A DNA stretch of 64,000 nt from Pseudomonas sp. B21-056. Its GTDB lineage: Bacteria; Pseudomonadota; Gammaproteobacteria; Pseudomonadales; Pseudomonadaceae. Under the pieces are notes generated by a model. The model did no database searches. It saw only the letters and a list, made by a program, of their open reading frames with translations, and was not told where the DNA came from. Location of the stretch: assembly GCF_026016325.1 (NCBI RefSeq), contig NZ_CP087203.1, positions 1,922,001 through 1,986,000 on the forward strand. Direction: 5' to 3'. Positions 25,203-34,173 of this stretch are shown here, in pieces (position 1 is the first letter of the stretch; each line of letters begins with the position of its first letter). A program made the translations under genes and the position numbers.

Positions 25203-27920
25203 TCACGAGACAGCGGCCATCGGTTGCGCGTTGGCAACCAGCAGGCGTTTGATTTCCGGTACACAGGAGCCGCACTGCGTGCCGCAACCCAATTCCTGTT
25301 TCAGCCCTTGCAAATCCAGGCCACGTTCAATGCCGGCGCAGATCGCACGCTGGCTGACGTTCAAGCAATTGCACAGTGTTTTGCTGCCTCCGGCCGCCGC
25401 GCCAACATTGCCTGGCGGCGCGCTCAAAGGCGCCAGCAGCCAACGGCGCAGTTGCTCATCGGCACGGCCTTCCTGCCACAGGTTCTGCAGCCAATGCCGG
25501 GCGAGGGTTTCGCCGGCCAGGCGGATGGCGGTGATGCGACCGTTTTCGATCCGCACCCGTTTACCGATGGCGCGACGGGGATCGTCGTAGGCCAGTACCG
25601 GCCCGTCGATCAGCCCCAGCTGTTCGTCGATCGCTTGCAGCAGGTCGGGATCAGGCGCCACGGCGCTGGCGGCGCGAATCAGCAGCGCCGGACGTTCACG
25701 GCCGGTCAGGCTCAGGCTGACGTAGGCAAACGCCTCACACAGCGGACGCAACGTCTCCAGATGCTGTTGGACATCACCCTCGATCAGGGCGAAAAGTTGC
25801 CAAGGCAGGTTCACCGGTTCCAGGCGCACGCCGCTGTGTTTGAGTTCCGGTTGCTTTGACAAGGGATCGAAAGCCGGTTGAGTCAGGGTATTAACCCCAC
25901 CCTTGAGGAACCGGTCGCCCCAGTGCATCGGCAGGAACGCCTGGCCGGGCCGCACGCTTTCGTCGCTGTCCACGGCCACGATCACCGCGCCACGGCGGCT
26001 CTTGAGGCTGACCAGGTCGCCCGGTTGCAGGCGCTGGCGCTGCAGTTCGTCGGGGTGCAGGCTGAGTACGGCTTCGTTCACGTGGCCGAACAGTTGCGCG
26101 GCGGTGCCGGTGCGGCTCATGCCGTGCCACTGGTCCCGCAGGCGACCGGTGTTGAGGGTCAGCGGGTAACGTGCGTCACGCAGCTCCCTGGCGGCGCGAT
26201 ACGGTTCGGCGACAAACCGCGCACGGCCATTGTCGGTAGGAAAAATCCCATCCACGTACAGACGCGCCGTTCCGACCGTGGCGCCGTCCGGGAAGGGCCA
26301 CTGCTGGGGACCAAGCTGATCGATCAGTGCATGGCTGATACCGGACAGGTCGAGGTCGCGACCCCGGGTCAACTGCTTGTATTCGTCGAACAACTGGGCC
26401 GGTGCGTCAAAGGCGAACAGGCTGGGCTGGCCCGGCCGCAGACGTTTCTCCAGGCGTTGGGCGAAATCCACGGTAATCGCCCAGTCCGGTCGTGCTTCGC
26501 CCGGTGCGCCAACGGCCCGACGGACGTGGGAAATACGTCGTTCGGAGTTGGTCACCGAACCTTCCTTCTCGCCCCAACTGGCGGCTGGCAACAGCAGGTC
26601 GGCAAACCCGGCGGTTTCGGTGGTCCGGAAGGCCTCTTGCAGCACCACGAACGGGCAGGCTTGCAGGGCCTCCCGAACCGCCGTCTGGTCCGGCATCGAT
26701 TGGGCCGGGTTGGTGCAGGCAATCCACAAGGCCTTGATCTTGCCATTGCGCACCTGCTCGAACAGCTCGATGGCGCTCAAGCCGGGAGTGGCGGGCAATT
26801 GCTCGACGCCCCAGTACTCGGCCACTTCGGCGCGATGCTCCGGGTTGGCGGCTTCGCGGTGGCCCGGCAACAGGTTCGACAGGCTGCCGGTTTCCCGACC
26901 GCCCATGGCGTTGGGCTGGCCAGTCAGCGAGAACGGCCCGGCACCCGGACGGCCGATCTGCCCGGTGGCCAGGTGCAAATTGATCAAGGCACTGTTCTTC
27001 GCGCTGCCGGCGGTGGACTGGTTCAGGCCCATGCACCACAGCGACAGGAAGCTGGGGGCCGTGCCGACGGCTTCGGCGCACTGGTGCAGTTGCTCGACGC
27101 TGATGCCGCACAACTGGGCAACCATGGCCGGGGTGTAATCGCGAACCAGGTTCTTCAGGTCCGCCAGGCCTTCGGTGTGGGCCTTGATGAAGTCGCGGTC
27201 GACCCAGTCTTCCCACAACAGCAGGTGCAAAATCCCATGGAACAAGGCGACGTCGGTCCCCGGCAGGATCGCCAGGTGCAGGTCCGCCAGGTCGCAGGTG
27301 TCGGTGCGCCGGGGGTCGATGACGATGATTTTCATCTGCGGCCGGCGGGATTTGGCTTCTTCGAGGCGACGAAACAGGATCGGATGCGCGTAGGCCATGT
27401 TACTGCCGACGATCATGACGCAGTCGCTCAGCTCCAGGTCTTCATAACTGCAGGGCGGCGCGTCGGCACCGAGGCTGCGTTTGTAGCCCACCACCGCCGA
27501 GGACATGCACAGCCGGGAATTACTGTCGATGTTGTTGGTGCCGACCAGGGCCCGGGCAAGTTTGTTGAAGGCGTAGTAGTCCTCTGTCAGTAACTGGCCG
27601 GAGATGTAGAACGCTACACTGTCGGGGCCGTGTTCGGCGATGGTTTCGGCGAACACGCTGGCGGCGTGCTCCAGGGCGTTGTCCCAGTCGGTGCGGGCCC
27701 GAGCCAGGCCTTTGCCCAGGCGCAGCTCGGGGTACAGGGCCCGCGCGGCGAGGTCGCCGGTCAGGTGCAGGGTCGAGCCCTTGCTGCACAGTTTGCCGAA
27801 GTTGGCCGGGTGGGCGGGATCGCCACTGACGCCGAGGATGCGCTCGTCGTCATGTTCGATCAGCACGCCGCAACCGACCCCGCAGTAACAGCAGGTCGAG
27901 GCAGTGGTCTGGCGGTTCAT
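25203..27920 (-). CDS. nasC: Assimilatory nitrate reductase, catalytic subunit
   Basis: 905 aa cytoplasmic molybdopterin enzyme reducing nitrate to nitrite. N-terminal [4Fe-4S] cysteines ('CCYCGVGCGVL' and 'KLCSKGSTLH'), then the bis-MGD domains ('MIVGSNMAYAHPILFRRLEE', 'GLNQSTAGSAKNSALINLHL') and the dinucleotide-binding domain. The last ~55 residues are a BFD-like [2Fe-2S] domain ('CNCLNVSQRAICAGIERGL', 'CGTQCGSCVPEI'), as in Klebsiella NasA. No separate electron-transfer subunit is adjacent. Start 27920 overlaps the nirD stop by one base. In some nomenclatures it is nasA. Confidence 0.94.
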   Translation of the reverse strand: MNRQTTASTCCYCGVGCGVLIEHDDERILGVSGDPAHPANFGKLCSKGSTLHLTGDLAARALYPELRLGKGLARARTDWDNALEHAASVFAETIAEHGPDSVAFYISGQLLTEDYYAFNKLARALVGTNNIDSNSRLCMSSAVVGYKRSLGADAPPCSYEDLELSDCVMIVGSNMAYAHPILFRRLEEAKSRRPQMKIIVIDPRRTDTCDLADLHLAILPGTDVALFHGILHLLLWEDWVDRDFIKAHTEGLADLKNLVRDYTPAMVAQLCGISVEQLHQCAEAVGTAPSFLSLWCMGLNQSTAGSAKNSALINLHLATGQIGRPGAGPFSLTGQPNAMGGRETGSLSNLLPGHREAANPEHRAEVAEYWGVEQLPATPGLSAIELFEQVRNGKIKALWIACTNPAQSMPDQTAVREALQACPFVVLQEAFRTTETAGFADLLLPAASWGEKEGSVTNSERRISHVRRAVGAPGEARPDWAITVDFAQRLEKRLRPGQPSLFAFDAPAQLFDEYKQLTRGRDLDLSGISHALIDQLGPQQWPFPDGATVGTARLYVDGIFPTDNGRARFVAEPYRAARELRDARYPLTLNTGRLRDQWHGMSRTGTAAQLFGHVNEAVLSLHPDELQRQRLQPGDLVSLKSRRGAVIVAVDSDESVRPGQAFLPMHWGDRFLKGGVNTLTQPAFDPLSKQPELKHSGVRLEPVNLPWQLFALIEGDVQQHLETLRPLCEAFAYVSLSLTGRERPALLIRAASAVAPDPDLLQAIDEQLGLIDGPVLAYDDPRRAIGKRVRIENGRITAIRLAGETLARHWLQNLWQEGRADEQLRRWLLAPLSAPPGNVGAAAGGSKTLCNCLNVSQRAICAGIERGLDLQGLKQELGCGTQCGSCVPEIKRLLVANAQPMAAVS

Positions 27921-28237
27921 CAGCTTGCGTCCCGTAGCGCCAACAGCACCCGGCCGTTCTCGACCCGTGCCGAATGATGATGGGCACAACCCACATCCGG
28001 TGCCTGGGCCTGGCCGGTCTCCAGATCGATCTGCCAGTTGTGCAGCGGGCAGGCCACGCGCTTTCCGTAGATCAGCCCCTGGGACAACGGACCACCCTTG
28101 TGCGGGCAGCGGTCATCGAGTGCGAAAACTTCATCGTTGCTCGTGCGAAAAATCGCGATGTCACCTTTCGGGCCATTGATGATGCGCGAGCCCAGGGCGT
28201 TGATGTCTTCCAGCGCGCAGATATCCAGCCAGTTCAT
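27920..28237 (-). CDS. nirD: Nitrite reductase (NADH) small subunit
   Basis: 105 aa Rieske-like protein that partners NirB. It retains the full Rieske pattern C-x-H ... C-x2-H ('DRCPHKGGPLSQG' and 'VACPLHNW'), so it may bind a [2Fe-2S] cluster. Start overlaps the nirB stop by 4 bp and the stop overlaps nasC by one base, giving strict translational coupling across the operon. Confidence 0.94.
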   Translation of the reverse strand: MNWLDICALEDINALGSRIINGPKGDIAIFRTSNDEVFALDDRCPHKGGPLSQGLIYGKRVACPLHNWQIDLETGQAQAPDVGCAHHHSARVENGRVLLALRDAS

Positions 28238-30687
28238 GCCGGCACCTCCAGGTTCTTCACGGGGATGACTTCAAACTCTTTCTTCAGCTGGGGTTGTTCC
28301 AGGCGCTGTTTCCACGGGTCCTGTTCCAGGGACAAGGAAAATTTCAGGCGCTCGTGAAGTGCCTTGCGCCGCACCGGGTCTTCGAGCACGGCTTTCTTGA
28401 TGTGCTCCATGCCGACCCGCTGCATGTAGTGCACGGTGCGCTCGAGGTAGAAGGCTTCTTCGCGGTACAGCTGCAGGAAGGCTCCGTTGTATTCACGCAC
28501 TTGCTCGGCGGTCTTGAGCTTGACGAAGAACTCGGCGACCTCGGTCTTGATCCCGCCGTTGCCGCCGATGTACATCTCCCAGCCGGAATCGACACCGATA
28601 ATGCCTACGTCCTTGATGCCGGCTTCCGAGCAGTTGCGCGGGCAACCGGAGACAGCCAGCTTTACCTTGTGCGGCGACCACATGTTGAACAGGTCGTGCT
28701 CCAGTTCGATACCCAGTTGGGTGGAGTTCTGTGTGCCGAAGCGGCAGAACTCGCTGCCGACGCAGGTCTTCACGGTGCGGATGGACTTACCGTAGGCGTG
28801 GCCGGACGGCATGTCGAGGTCGGCCCAGACGCCGGGCAGGTCCTGCTTCTTGATACCGAGCAAGTCGATGCGCTGACCACCGGTGACCTTGACCATCGGC
28901 ACGCTGTATTTGTCGGCCACGTCGGCAATGCGCCGCAGCTCCGACGGCGTGGTCACGCCGCCCCACATCCGTGGGACGACCGAGTAGGTGCCGTCCTTCT
29001 GGATGTTGGCGTGGGCACGCTCGTTGATCAGCCGCGATTGCGGATCGTCGTGGGCTTCGCCGGGCCAGGTGGAAATCAGGTAGTAGTTCAGGGCCGGGCG
29101 GCAGGTGGCGCAGCCGTTCGGGGTGCGCCAGTTCAGGTAGCTCATGGTCCCGGCGATGGTCAGCAGGTGCTCGTCGCGGATCGCCTGGCGGATCTGGCCG
29201 TGGTTGAGGTCGCTGCAGCCGCAGATGGCTTTTTCGCTTTTCGGTTTGACGTCTGCCGCGCCGCCGACGGTGTTGATGAGGATCTGCTCGACCAGCCCGG
29301 CGCAGGAGCCGCAGGAACTGGCGGCCTTGGTGTGTTTCTTCACGTCATCGACGCTGAACAGCCCGTGTTCCTGGATCGCCTTGACGATGGTGCCCTTGCA
29401 CACGCCGTTGCAGCCGCAGACCTCGGCGGAGTCGGCCATGCTCATGGCTTTGTCCTGGCCCTGGTGTCCTACGTCGCCCAAGGCGTTTTCGCCGAACATG
29501 AGGTGATCGCGGATCTCGCTGATGGCGGCATTCTCACGGATCTGGCGGAAATACCAGCCGCCATCTGCCGTATCGCCGTACAGACAGGCGCCGACCAACA
29601 CGTCATCCTTGATCACCAGTTTCTTGTAGACGCCGCCGATGGGGTCGGAGAGGGTGATGGTCTCGGTGCCTTCGCCGCCCATGAAGTCCCCGGCGGAAAA
29701 CAGGTCGATGCCGGTGACCTTGAGCTTGGTCGAGGTCACCGAACCTTTGTAGGTGGCGAAGCCCAGTTGCGCGAGGTGGTTGGCGCAGACCTTGGCCTGT
29801 TCGAACAGCGGGGCCACCAGGCCGTAGGCGGTGCCGCGATGGTTGGCGCATTCGCCGATGGCGTAGATGCGCGGGTCGTAGGTCTGCATGGTGTCGTTGA
29901 CCAGGATCCCGCGGCTGCACGGGATGCCGGATTTTTCCGCCAGTTCGACGTTAGGGCGGATGCCGGCCGCCATCACCACTAGATCGGCAGGGATGATGTC
30001 GCCGTTCTTGAACTGCACCGAACCGACCCGGCCATTGCCGGCATCGTGGAGGGCCTGGGTCTGCTCGCTGAGACGGAATTTCAGGCCGCGGTCTTCCAGG
30101 GCGGTTTGCAGCAGTTGGCCGCTGGTCTTGTCCAGTTGCCGCTCCAGCAGCCATTCACCCAGGTGCACCACGGTCACGTCCATGCCGCGCAGCTTCAAGC
30201 CATTGGCCGCTTCCAGGCCCAGCAGGCCGCCGCCGATCACCACGGCATGCTTGTGGGTCTTGGCGGTGTCGATCATCGCCTGGGTGTCGGCGATGTCGCG
30301 GTAGCCGATCACGCCGTCGAGCGTGTGGCCGGGAATCGGCAGGATGAACGGCGTGGAACCGGTGGCGATCAGCAGGCGATCGTACTCGGCCTCAGTACCG
30401 TCTTCAGCGATGACCCGACGCTTGACCCGGTCGATCTCCACGACCTTGCGGTTGAGCAGCAGGTTGATGTGGTTGTCCTGGTACCAGCTCAAATCATTGA
30501 GGACGATTTCTTCGAAGGTCTGTTCGCCGGCGAGCACGGGGGAGAGCAGGATGCGGTTGTAGTTGGTGTGGGGCTCGGCACCGAACACCGTGATGTCGTA
30601 CAGCTCGTTGCTCAGCTTGAGCAGTTCTTCGAGGGTTCGAACCCCGGCCATACCGTTGCCGATCATCACCAGTTTGAGTTTTTTCAT
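28234..30687 (-). CDS. nirB: Nitrite reductase (NADH) large subunit
   Basis: 817 aa; six-electron reduction of nitrite to ammonium in the cytoplasm. FAD/NAD domain at the N terminus ('LVMIGNGMAGVRTLEELLKL', 'VVIGGGLLGLEAANGLKLRG'), two BFD [2Fe-2S] segments ('CGCNGVCKGTIVKAIQEHG', 'ICGCSDLNHGQIRQAIR'), then ferredoxin-like and siroheme/[4Fe-4S] domains with the cluster cysteines in 'TCVGSEFCRFGTQNS' and 'SGCPRNCSEAGIKDVG'. Start 30687; the longer frame runs into the leader. First gene of the nirB-nirD-nasC-cobA operon. Confidence 0.96.
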   Translation of the reverse strand: MKKLKLVMIGNGMAGVRTLEELLKLSNELYDITVFGAEPHTNYNRILLSPVLAGEQTFEEIVLNDLSWYQDNHINLLLNRKVVEIDRVKRRVIAEDGTEAEYDRLLIATGSTPFILPIPGHTLDGVIGYRDIADTQAMIDTAKTHKHAVVIGGGLLGLEAANGLKLRGMDVTVVHLGEWLLERQLDKTSGQLLQTALEDRGLKFRLSEQTQALHDAGNGRVGSVQFKNGDIIPADLVVMAAGIRPNVELAEKSGIPCSRGILVNDTMQTYDPRIYAIGECANHRGTAYGLVAPLFEQAKVCANHLAQLGFATYKGSVTSTKLKVTGIDLFSAGDFMGGEGTETITLSDPIGGVYKKLVIKDDVLVGACLYGDTADGGWYFRQIRENAAISEIRDHLMFGENALGDVGHQGQDKAMSMADSAEVCGCNGVCKGTIVKAIQEHGLFSVDDVKKHTKAASSCGSCAGLVEQILINTVGGAADVKPKSEKAICGCSDLNHGQIRQAIRDEHLLTIAGTMSYLNWRTPNGCATCRPALNYYLISTWPGEAHDDPQSRLINERAHANIQKDGTYSVVPRMWGGVTTPSELRRIADVADKYSVPMVKVTGGQRIDLLGIKKQDLPGVWADLDMPSGHAYGKSIRTVKTCVGSEFCRFGTQNSTQLGIELEHDLFNMWSPHKVKLAVSGCPRNCSEAGIKDVGIIGVDSGWEMYIGGNGGIKTEVAEFFVKLKTAEQVREYNGAFLQLYREEAFYLERTVHYMQRVGMEHIKKAVLEDPVRRKALHERLKFSLSLEQDPWKQRLEQPQLKKEFEVIPVKNLEVPA

Positions 30688-30767
30688 CAGGGTTCTCCGC
30701 AAGCCCAGACCGGTTTCGTCACGTTTCATCACGGCGATCGGACTGGCTCGGCAATTTTCACGAAAAC

Positions 30768-30805
30768 AAAAAAAGGCGTCCCGCTAGTGTGCTAGCGAGG
30801 ACGCC
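30768..30805 (-). terminator. Leader terminator upstream of nirB (regulated)
   Basis: Read on the minus strand: a 13-bp stem (GGCGTCC then CGCTAG paired with CTAGCG then GGACGCC, one bulged base) with a 4-nt loop and seven Us. It lies ~80 bp before the nirB start and just downstream of two ANTAR-type hairpins, so it is expected to be the attenuator that NasT overcomes. Confidence 0.85.
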
Positions 30806-30815
30806 TTTGTCCTGG

Positions 30816-30856
30816 TCCCGTTCTCTCGGGAAGCACCGCCTTCATCGTTGGAGGCG
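30816..30856 (-). promoter_or_regulatory. ANTAR-type double hairpin in nirB leader (NasT target)
   Basis: Minus strand, 5' to 3': hairpin P1 at 30856-30837, a 7-bp stem (one mismatch) closing the hexaloop AACGAT; hairpin P2 at 30831-30816, stem UCCCG/CGGGA closing the hexaloop AGAGAA. Both loops have A at position 1 and G at position 4, the signature of RNA sites bound by ANTAR antiterminators. The terminator follows 10 nt later. Confidence 0.8.
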
Positions 30857-30883
30857 TTGCTTTATGTCTGTTGAGAGGGGTTA

Positions 30884-30899
30884 TGCAGCGGTTGTGCCA
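30884..30899 (-). promoter_or_regulatory. Sigma-54 (-24/-12) promoter of nirB operon
   Basis: Minus strand TGGCACAACCGCTGCA: GG and GC separated by 10 bases, with TGGCAC a perfect -24 element and CTGCA close to the TTGCA -12 element. The predicted transcript start is near 30873, 17 bases before the first ANTAR hairpin and ~186 bases before nirB. No NtrC site was firmly identified. Confidence 0.75.
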
Positions 30900-31031
30900 A
30901 GTGGCGTTGGGGCGCGGTTTTATTGAAGGGTTCGACGATGTAATGGCGTGTCGGGGGATTTATTGCACCGAATGAAAGCGGGTTGCACGGTAATGGCGCG
31001 TGGGACCGATGGTGTGCAGTGACGGGCAAGC

Positions 31032-31127
31032 CGCCATCGCGAGCAGGCTCGCTCCCACAATGGATCTCAGTCGTACACAAGGCAGGTGCAGCAGATCCCT
31101 GTGGGAGCGAGCCTGCTCGCGATGGGC
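31032..31127. repeat. REP doublet between kinase gene end and nirB promoter
   Basis: Inverted REP at 31032-31059 and forward REP at 31100-31127. It lies between the stop of the phosphatase-kinase gene and the nirB promoter, both on the minus strand, so it marks the 3' end of the transporter-kinase transcript. Confidence 0.9.
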
Positions 31128-31138
31128 GCAACCGGATC

Positions 31139-32809
31139 TCAGCTGTGAAACACCAGAAACAGCAGCACAATGTTCGCCACCAAAGACACCAGCGCCAAGG
31201 TCCGCCAGACCTTCAGCGGTTCGCGCTCCAGCAGTGGCCGGGGCCTGACGCTCAAGCTGCGGCGCTCGCCCTGTTCCAGCAACAACAGCCATTCCTCGGC
31301 GGTTTCAAAGCGCTCGTCCGGCGTCGCCACGACGGCGCGCTCCAGGCTTTGTCCAAGCCATTCGGGCAGGTCCGGCCGATAGCGGCTGGCGCTGACCGGT
31401 ACGCCAAAGCGCGGTCGCTGGAATGCTTCGACTTCGCCGTAGGGATAATGCCCGGTCAGCAGGAAATACAGGGTCACACCGACGGCATACAGGTCCTGTT
31501 GCGCCGTCGGTGCGGTGCCTGCGAAAGCTTCCGGGGCGATATAGCTGGGGGTGCCCGGTAACACGTTGGCCTGGTCTTCGGACAGGCCCGGGCAGTACGC
31601 CAGCCCGAAATCCAGCAGACGCAGCTCCCCATCGTCTCCCAGGTGCAGGTTCTCCGGCTTGATGTCGCGGTGGTAGATCTGCCGTCGATGCAACAACCCC
31701 ACCGCCCGCACCAGTCGTTGCGCCAGGTCCAGCCATTGAGCCAGGGGCAAGGCGCCGGCCTGGTGGAACAGCTCGGCCAGGGTCATGCCCGGGTATTCGC
31801 GCATCACGTAATACAGGTGCTGACGCTGGGGAACGCCATGGACTTCCGGAAACTGCCTTCCGGCGACCCGCTTGAGAAACCATTCCTCCGACAGCAACGC
31901 CTGCCCGGCCCGGGAGTCATCCCGTAGTTGCACCGGCAGGGTTTTCAGCAGCCACGGCTGGCCCTGGCCGTCGTGTACCCGGTAGAGCAGCGATTGCTGG
32001 CTCTGGCCGAGCAATCCTTCGACCTGCCAGCCTTCGAACACCTGGCCTGGTTTCAGTGCCGGGGGAAGAGGCCATTGCTGCAGTTGGATCAGCGCATCGC
32101 CGATGCTCGCTTCGCCCAGCGCATCGACCCGCACCAGCAAGGCGCTGGCGTTGTCCTGGCTGCCGGCCAGGTGCGCGGCGTTGACCAGTGTCTGGGCGGC
32201 GAGGTTCAGGTCCGGCTGGTCGCGAAGGATGCCGGCGATGGCCGTGTCCCCCAGCACCGCCCAGACGCCATCGCTGAGCAGTACGAAGGTTTCGTCCGTG
32301 CGCAGTTCGCCGTCGAGGAAGTCGAGGATCAGATGCTGATCCAGCCCCAGAGCGCGCTTGAGCACATGTTGCATGCCCTGTTGCTCCCAGACGTGATCTT
32401 CGCTGACCCGTTGCAGATGATCGGCATGCCAGCGGTAGACCCGGCAATCGCCAACGTGGGCGAGGGTGAAGCGCCGGCCACGCAGCACCAGGGCGCTGAC
32501 GGTGGTGAGCAGCGGCTGCCCGCCACCGTTGGCCTGTAACCAGCGATTCTGTGCCAGCAACAGCCGGTCCAGTGCCTGGGCCACGCCCCAGGTTTGCGGC
32601 GTGGCGTAATAGTCCAGGGCCAGGGCTTGCAAGGTCGAACGGGCGGCCAGCCCGCCATCGGCGCATTGACTCACGCCGTCGGCGATGGCGAACAGGTAAC
32701 CCTTGCTGGCGGCCAGCGCCGGGGCCGGGGTGACCAGGCGCAGGGCGTCCTGGTTTTCTTCCCGTGGGCCGATGGCACTGGCTTCAGCGAAACTCAGTTG
32801 CAGGCTCAT
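31139..32809 (-). CDS. Bifunctional PP2C phosphatase / Hanks-type Ser/Thr kinase
   Basis: 556 aa. Residues ~1-235 are a PP2C phosphatase with metal-binding acids in 'FAIADGVSQCADGG', 'LLSDGVWAVLGD' and 'GSQDNASALLVRVD'. Residues ~260-525 are a eukaryotic-type kinase with the catalytic loop 'HRDIKPENLHL', 'LLDFGLAYCPG' (DFG) and 'GTPSYIAPEAF'. A single C-terminal membrane helix ('ALVSLVANIVLLFLVFHS') anchors it to the inner membrane. Both active sites look intact. It starts 9 bp after the nitrate transporter gene, as PA1782 does in P. aeruginosa, so it belongs to the nitrate assimilation unit; its substrate is unknown. Confidence 0.9.
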   Translation of the reverse strand: MSLQLSFAEASAIGPREENQDALRLVTPAPALAASKGYLFAIADGVSQCADGGLAARSTLQALALDYYATPQTWGVAQALDRLLLAQNRWLQANGGGQPLLTTVSALVLRGRRFTLAHVGDCRVYRWHADHLQRVSEDHVWEQQGMQHVLKRALGLDQHLILDFLDGELRTDETFVLLSDGVWAVLGDTAIAGILRDQPDLNLAAQTLVNAAHLAGSQDNASALLVRVDALGEASIGDALIQLQQWPLPPALKPGQVFEGWQVEGLLGQSQQSLLYRVHDGQGQPWLLKTLPVQLRDDSRAGQALLSEEWFLKRVAGRQFPEVHGVPQRQHLYYVMREYPGMTLAELFHQAGALPLAQWLDLAQRLVRAVGLLHRRQIYHRDIKPENLHLGDDGELRLLDFGLAYCPGLSEDQANVLPGTPSYIAPEAFAGTAPTAQQDLYAVGVTLYFLLTGHYPYGEVEAFQRPRFGVPVSASRYRPDLPEWLGQSLERAVVATPDERFETAEEWLLLLEQGERRSLSVRPRPLLEREPLKVWRTLALVSLVANIVLLFLVFHS

Positions 32810-32818
32810 GGGATTGGT

Positions 32819-34030
32819 TTATACCCGCGCCGCGGTGACGGCCGCCGAACCCCAGGTGGTTCTCCAGCGACGCTTGACGCCGTACAGGCCGAACCAGGCC
32901 AGTACACCCAGGCTCGCGAACAGCCACAGCGCCAGTTGGTAACTGCCGGTGCTTTGCTTGATCGCGCCCATGCCCGCCGCCAGGGCGAAGCCACCGATGC
33001 CGCCGGCCATGCCGATCAGCCCGGTCATCACGCCGATTTCGCGGCGGAAACGTTGTGGCACCAGTTGGAACACCGCACCGTTGCCGGCGCCGAGACCGAG
33101 CATGGTGCAGACGAACAATGCCAGTGCCGCGTAGGAGTTCGGCAGGTTGAAGCCCACCGCCGCGATGCAGATGGCTGCCACGGTGTACATGCCCAGCAAG
33201 GTGCGGATACCGCCGAAACGATCCGCCAGGGCGCCACCCAACGGCCGCATCAGGCTGCCACCGAAAACACAGGCCGCGGTGTAGTAGCCGGCGGTCACGG
33301 GGCTCAGGCCATATTGGTCGTTGAAGTAGCCGGGCAGGGCGCTGGCCAGGCCGATGAAGCCGCCGAAGGTCACGCTGTAGAAGAACATGAACCACCAGCT
33401 GTCACGATCACCCAGGGCCTTGAGGTAGTCGGCCATGGATTTGGCTTTCGGCCGCTCGGGCGCATTCTTGGCCAGCCAGGCGAAGACCACCAGGGTCAGG
33501 ATCAATGGGACCAGTGCGAAGCCGAACACGTTGCTCCAGCCGAAGGCGGCGGCCATCAGCGGCGCGATGATCGCGGCCAGCACGGTGCCCGAGTTGCCGG
33601 CACCGGCGATGCCCATGGCCTTGCCCTGGTGTTGTGGCGGGTACCACTGGGACGCCAATGGCAGGGCGACGGCGAACGAAGCACCGGCCATGCCGAGGAA
33701 CAGGCCCAGCAGCAGCGCCTGTTCATAGCTGTGGATGCCCAGTTTCCAGGCACAGAACAGCGCGCAGATCACGATCACCTGGCCCACCATGCCGGCGGTT
33801 TTCGGTGAAGTCCGGTCGGCCAGCAGGCCCATGAACAGGCGCAGCACGGCACCGGCCAGGATCGGTGTCGCCACCATCAGGCCGCGTTGCTGGGTGGTCA
33901 GATGCAAGTCGGTGGAAATTTGCACCGCCAGCGGGCCGAGCAGGTACCAGACCATGAAGCTCAGGTCGAAATAGAGGAAGGCCGCGAACAATGTCGGGGT
34001 GTGGCCGGATTTCCAGAAGCTTGAATTCAT
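32819..34030 (-). CDS. Nitrate transporter, MFS/NNP family
   Basis: 403 aa, twelve membrane helices. The two nitrate/nitrite porter signatures are present ('GMAGASFAVALPLASQWYP' and 'GLGAGNGAVFQLVPQRF'). It imports nitrate for assimilation and is the NarK/NasA-type porter of the cluster (often named nasA in Pseudomonas). Start 34030 has GAGGTG at the usual distance. Preceded by a ~190-nt leader with ANTAR hairpins and a terminator, and followed by the phosphatase-kinase gene in the same transcript. Confidence 0.93.
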   Translation of the reverse strand: MNSSFWKSGHTPTLFAAFLYFDLSFMVWYLLGPLAVQISTDLHLTTQQRGLMVATPILAGAVLRLFMGLLADRTSPKTAGMVGQVIVICALFCAWKLGIHSYEQALLLGLFLGMAGASFAVALPLASQWYPPQHQGKAMGIAGAGNSGTVLAAIIAPLMAAAFGWSNVFGFALVPLILTLVVFAWLAKNAPERPKAKSMADYLKALGDRDSWWFMFFYSVTFGGFIGLASALPGYFNDQYGLSPVTAGYYTAACVFGGSLMRPLGGALADRFGGIRTLLGMYTVAAICIAAVGFNLPNSYAALALFVCTMLGLGAGNGAVFQLVPQRFRREIGVMTGLIGMAGGIGGFALAAGMGAIKQSTGSYQLALWLFASLGVLAWFGLYGVKRRWRTTWGSAAVTAARV

Positions 34031-34096
34031 CGCGCACCTCAGCGGTTAAAGTCTCGAAAAAAGTCGGTGCTTCGAAGTGGTGCGCCACGACGGCGA

Positions 34097-34120
34097 CCCC
34101 ACCGACCCCGGACGGTGGGG
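34097..34120. other. Additional hairpin in the nitrate transporter leader
   Basis: Seven-bp stem CCCCACC/GGTGGGG with a 10-nt loop, located between the leader terminator and the ribosome-binding site of the transporter gene. No T-run follows on either strand, so it is not a terminator. Function unknown. Confidence 0.55.
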
Positions 34121-34127
34121 CCAAAGC

Positions 34128-34162
34128 AAAAAAACGCCGCAACCCGGATCGCCGAGGGGGCG
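34128..34162 (-). terminator. Leader terminator upstream of nitrate transporter (regulated)
   Basis: Minus strand: stem CGCC-CCC paired with GGG-(TTGC)-GGCG, followed by seven Us. It is weaker and more bulged than the nirB attenuator. It lies 11 nt downstream of the second ANTAR-type hairpin. Confidence 0.65.
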
Positions 34163-34173
34163 AGCAAGGTGTG

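Noticed and set aside
25878..29982. Two long plus-strand frames across the nitrate and nitrite reductase genes
   Set aside because: Antisense to nasC and nirB; no domains, compositionally biased, no ribosome-binding sites.
30960..31000. TTGCAC half-sites as NtrC binding sites upstream of nirB
   Set aside because: Two half-sites occur but not the GCACC-N5-GGTGC dyad; too weak to claim.
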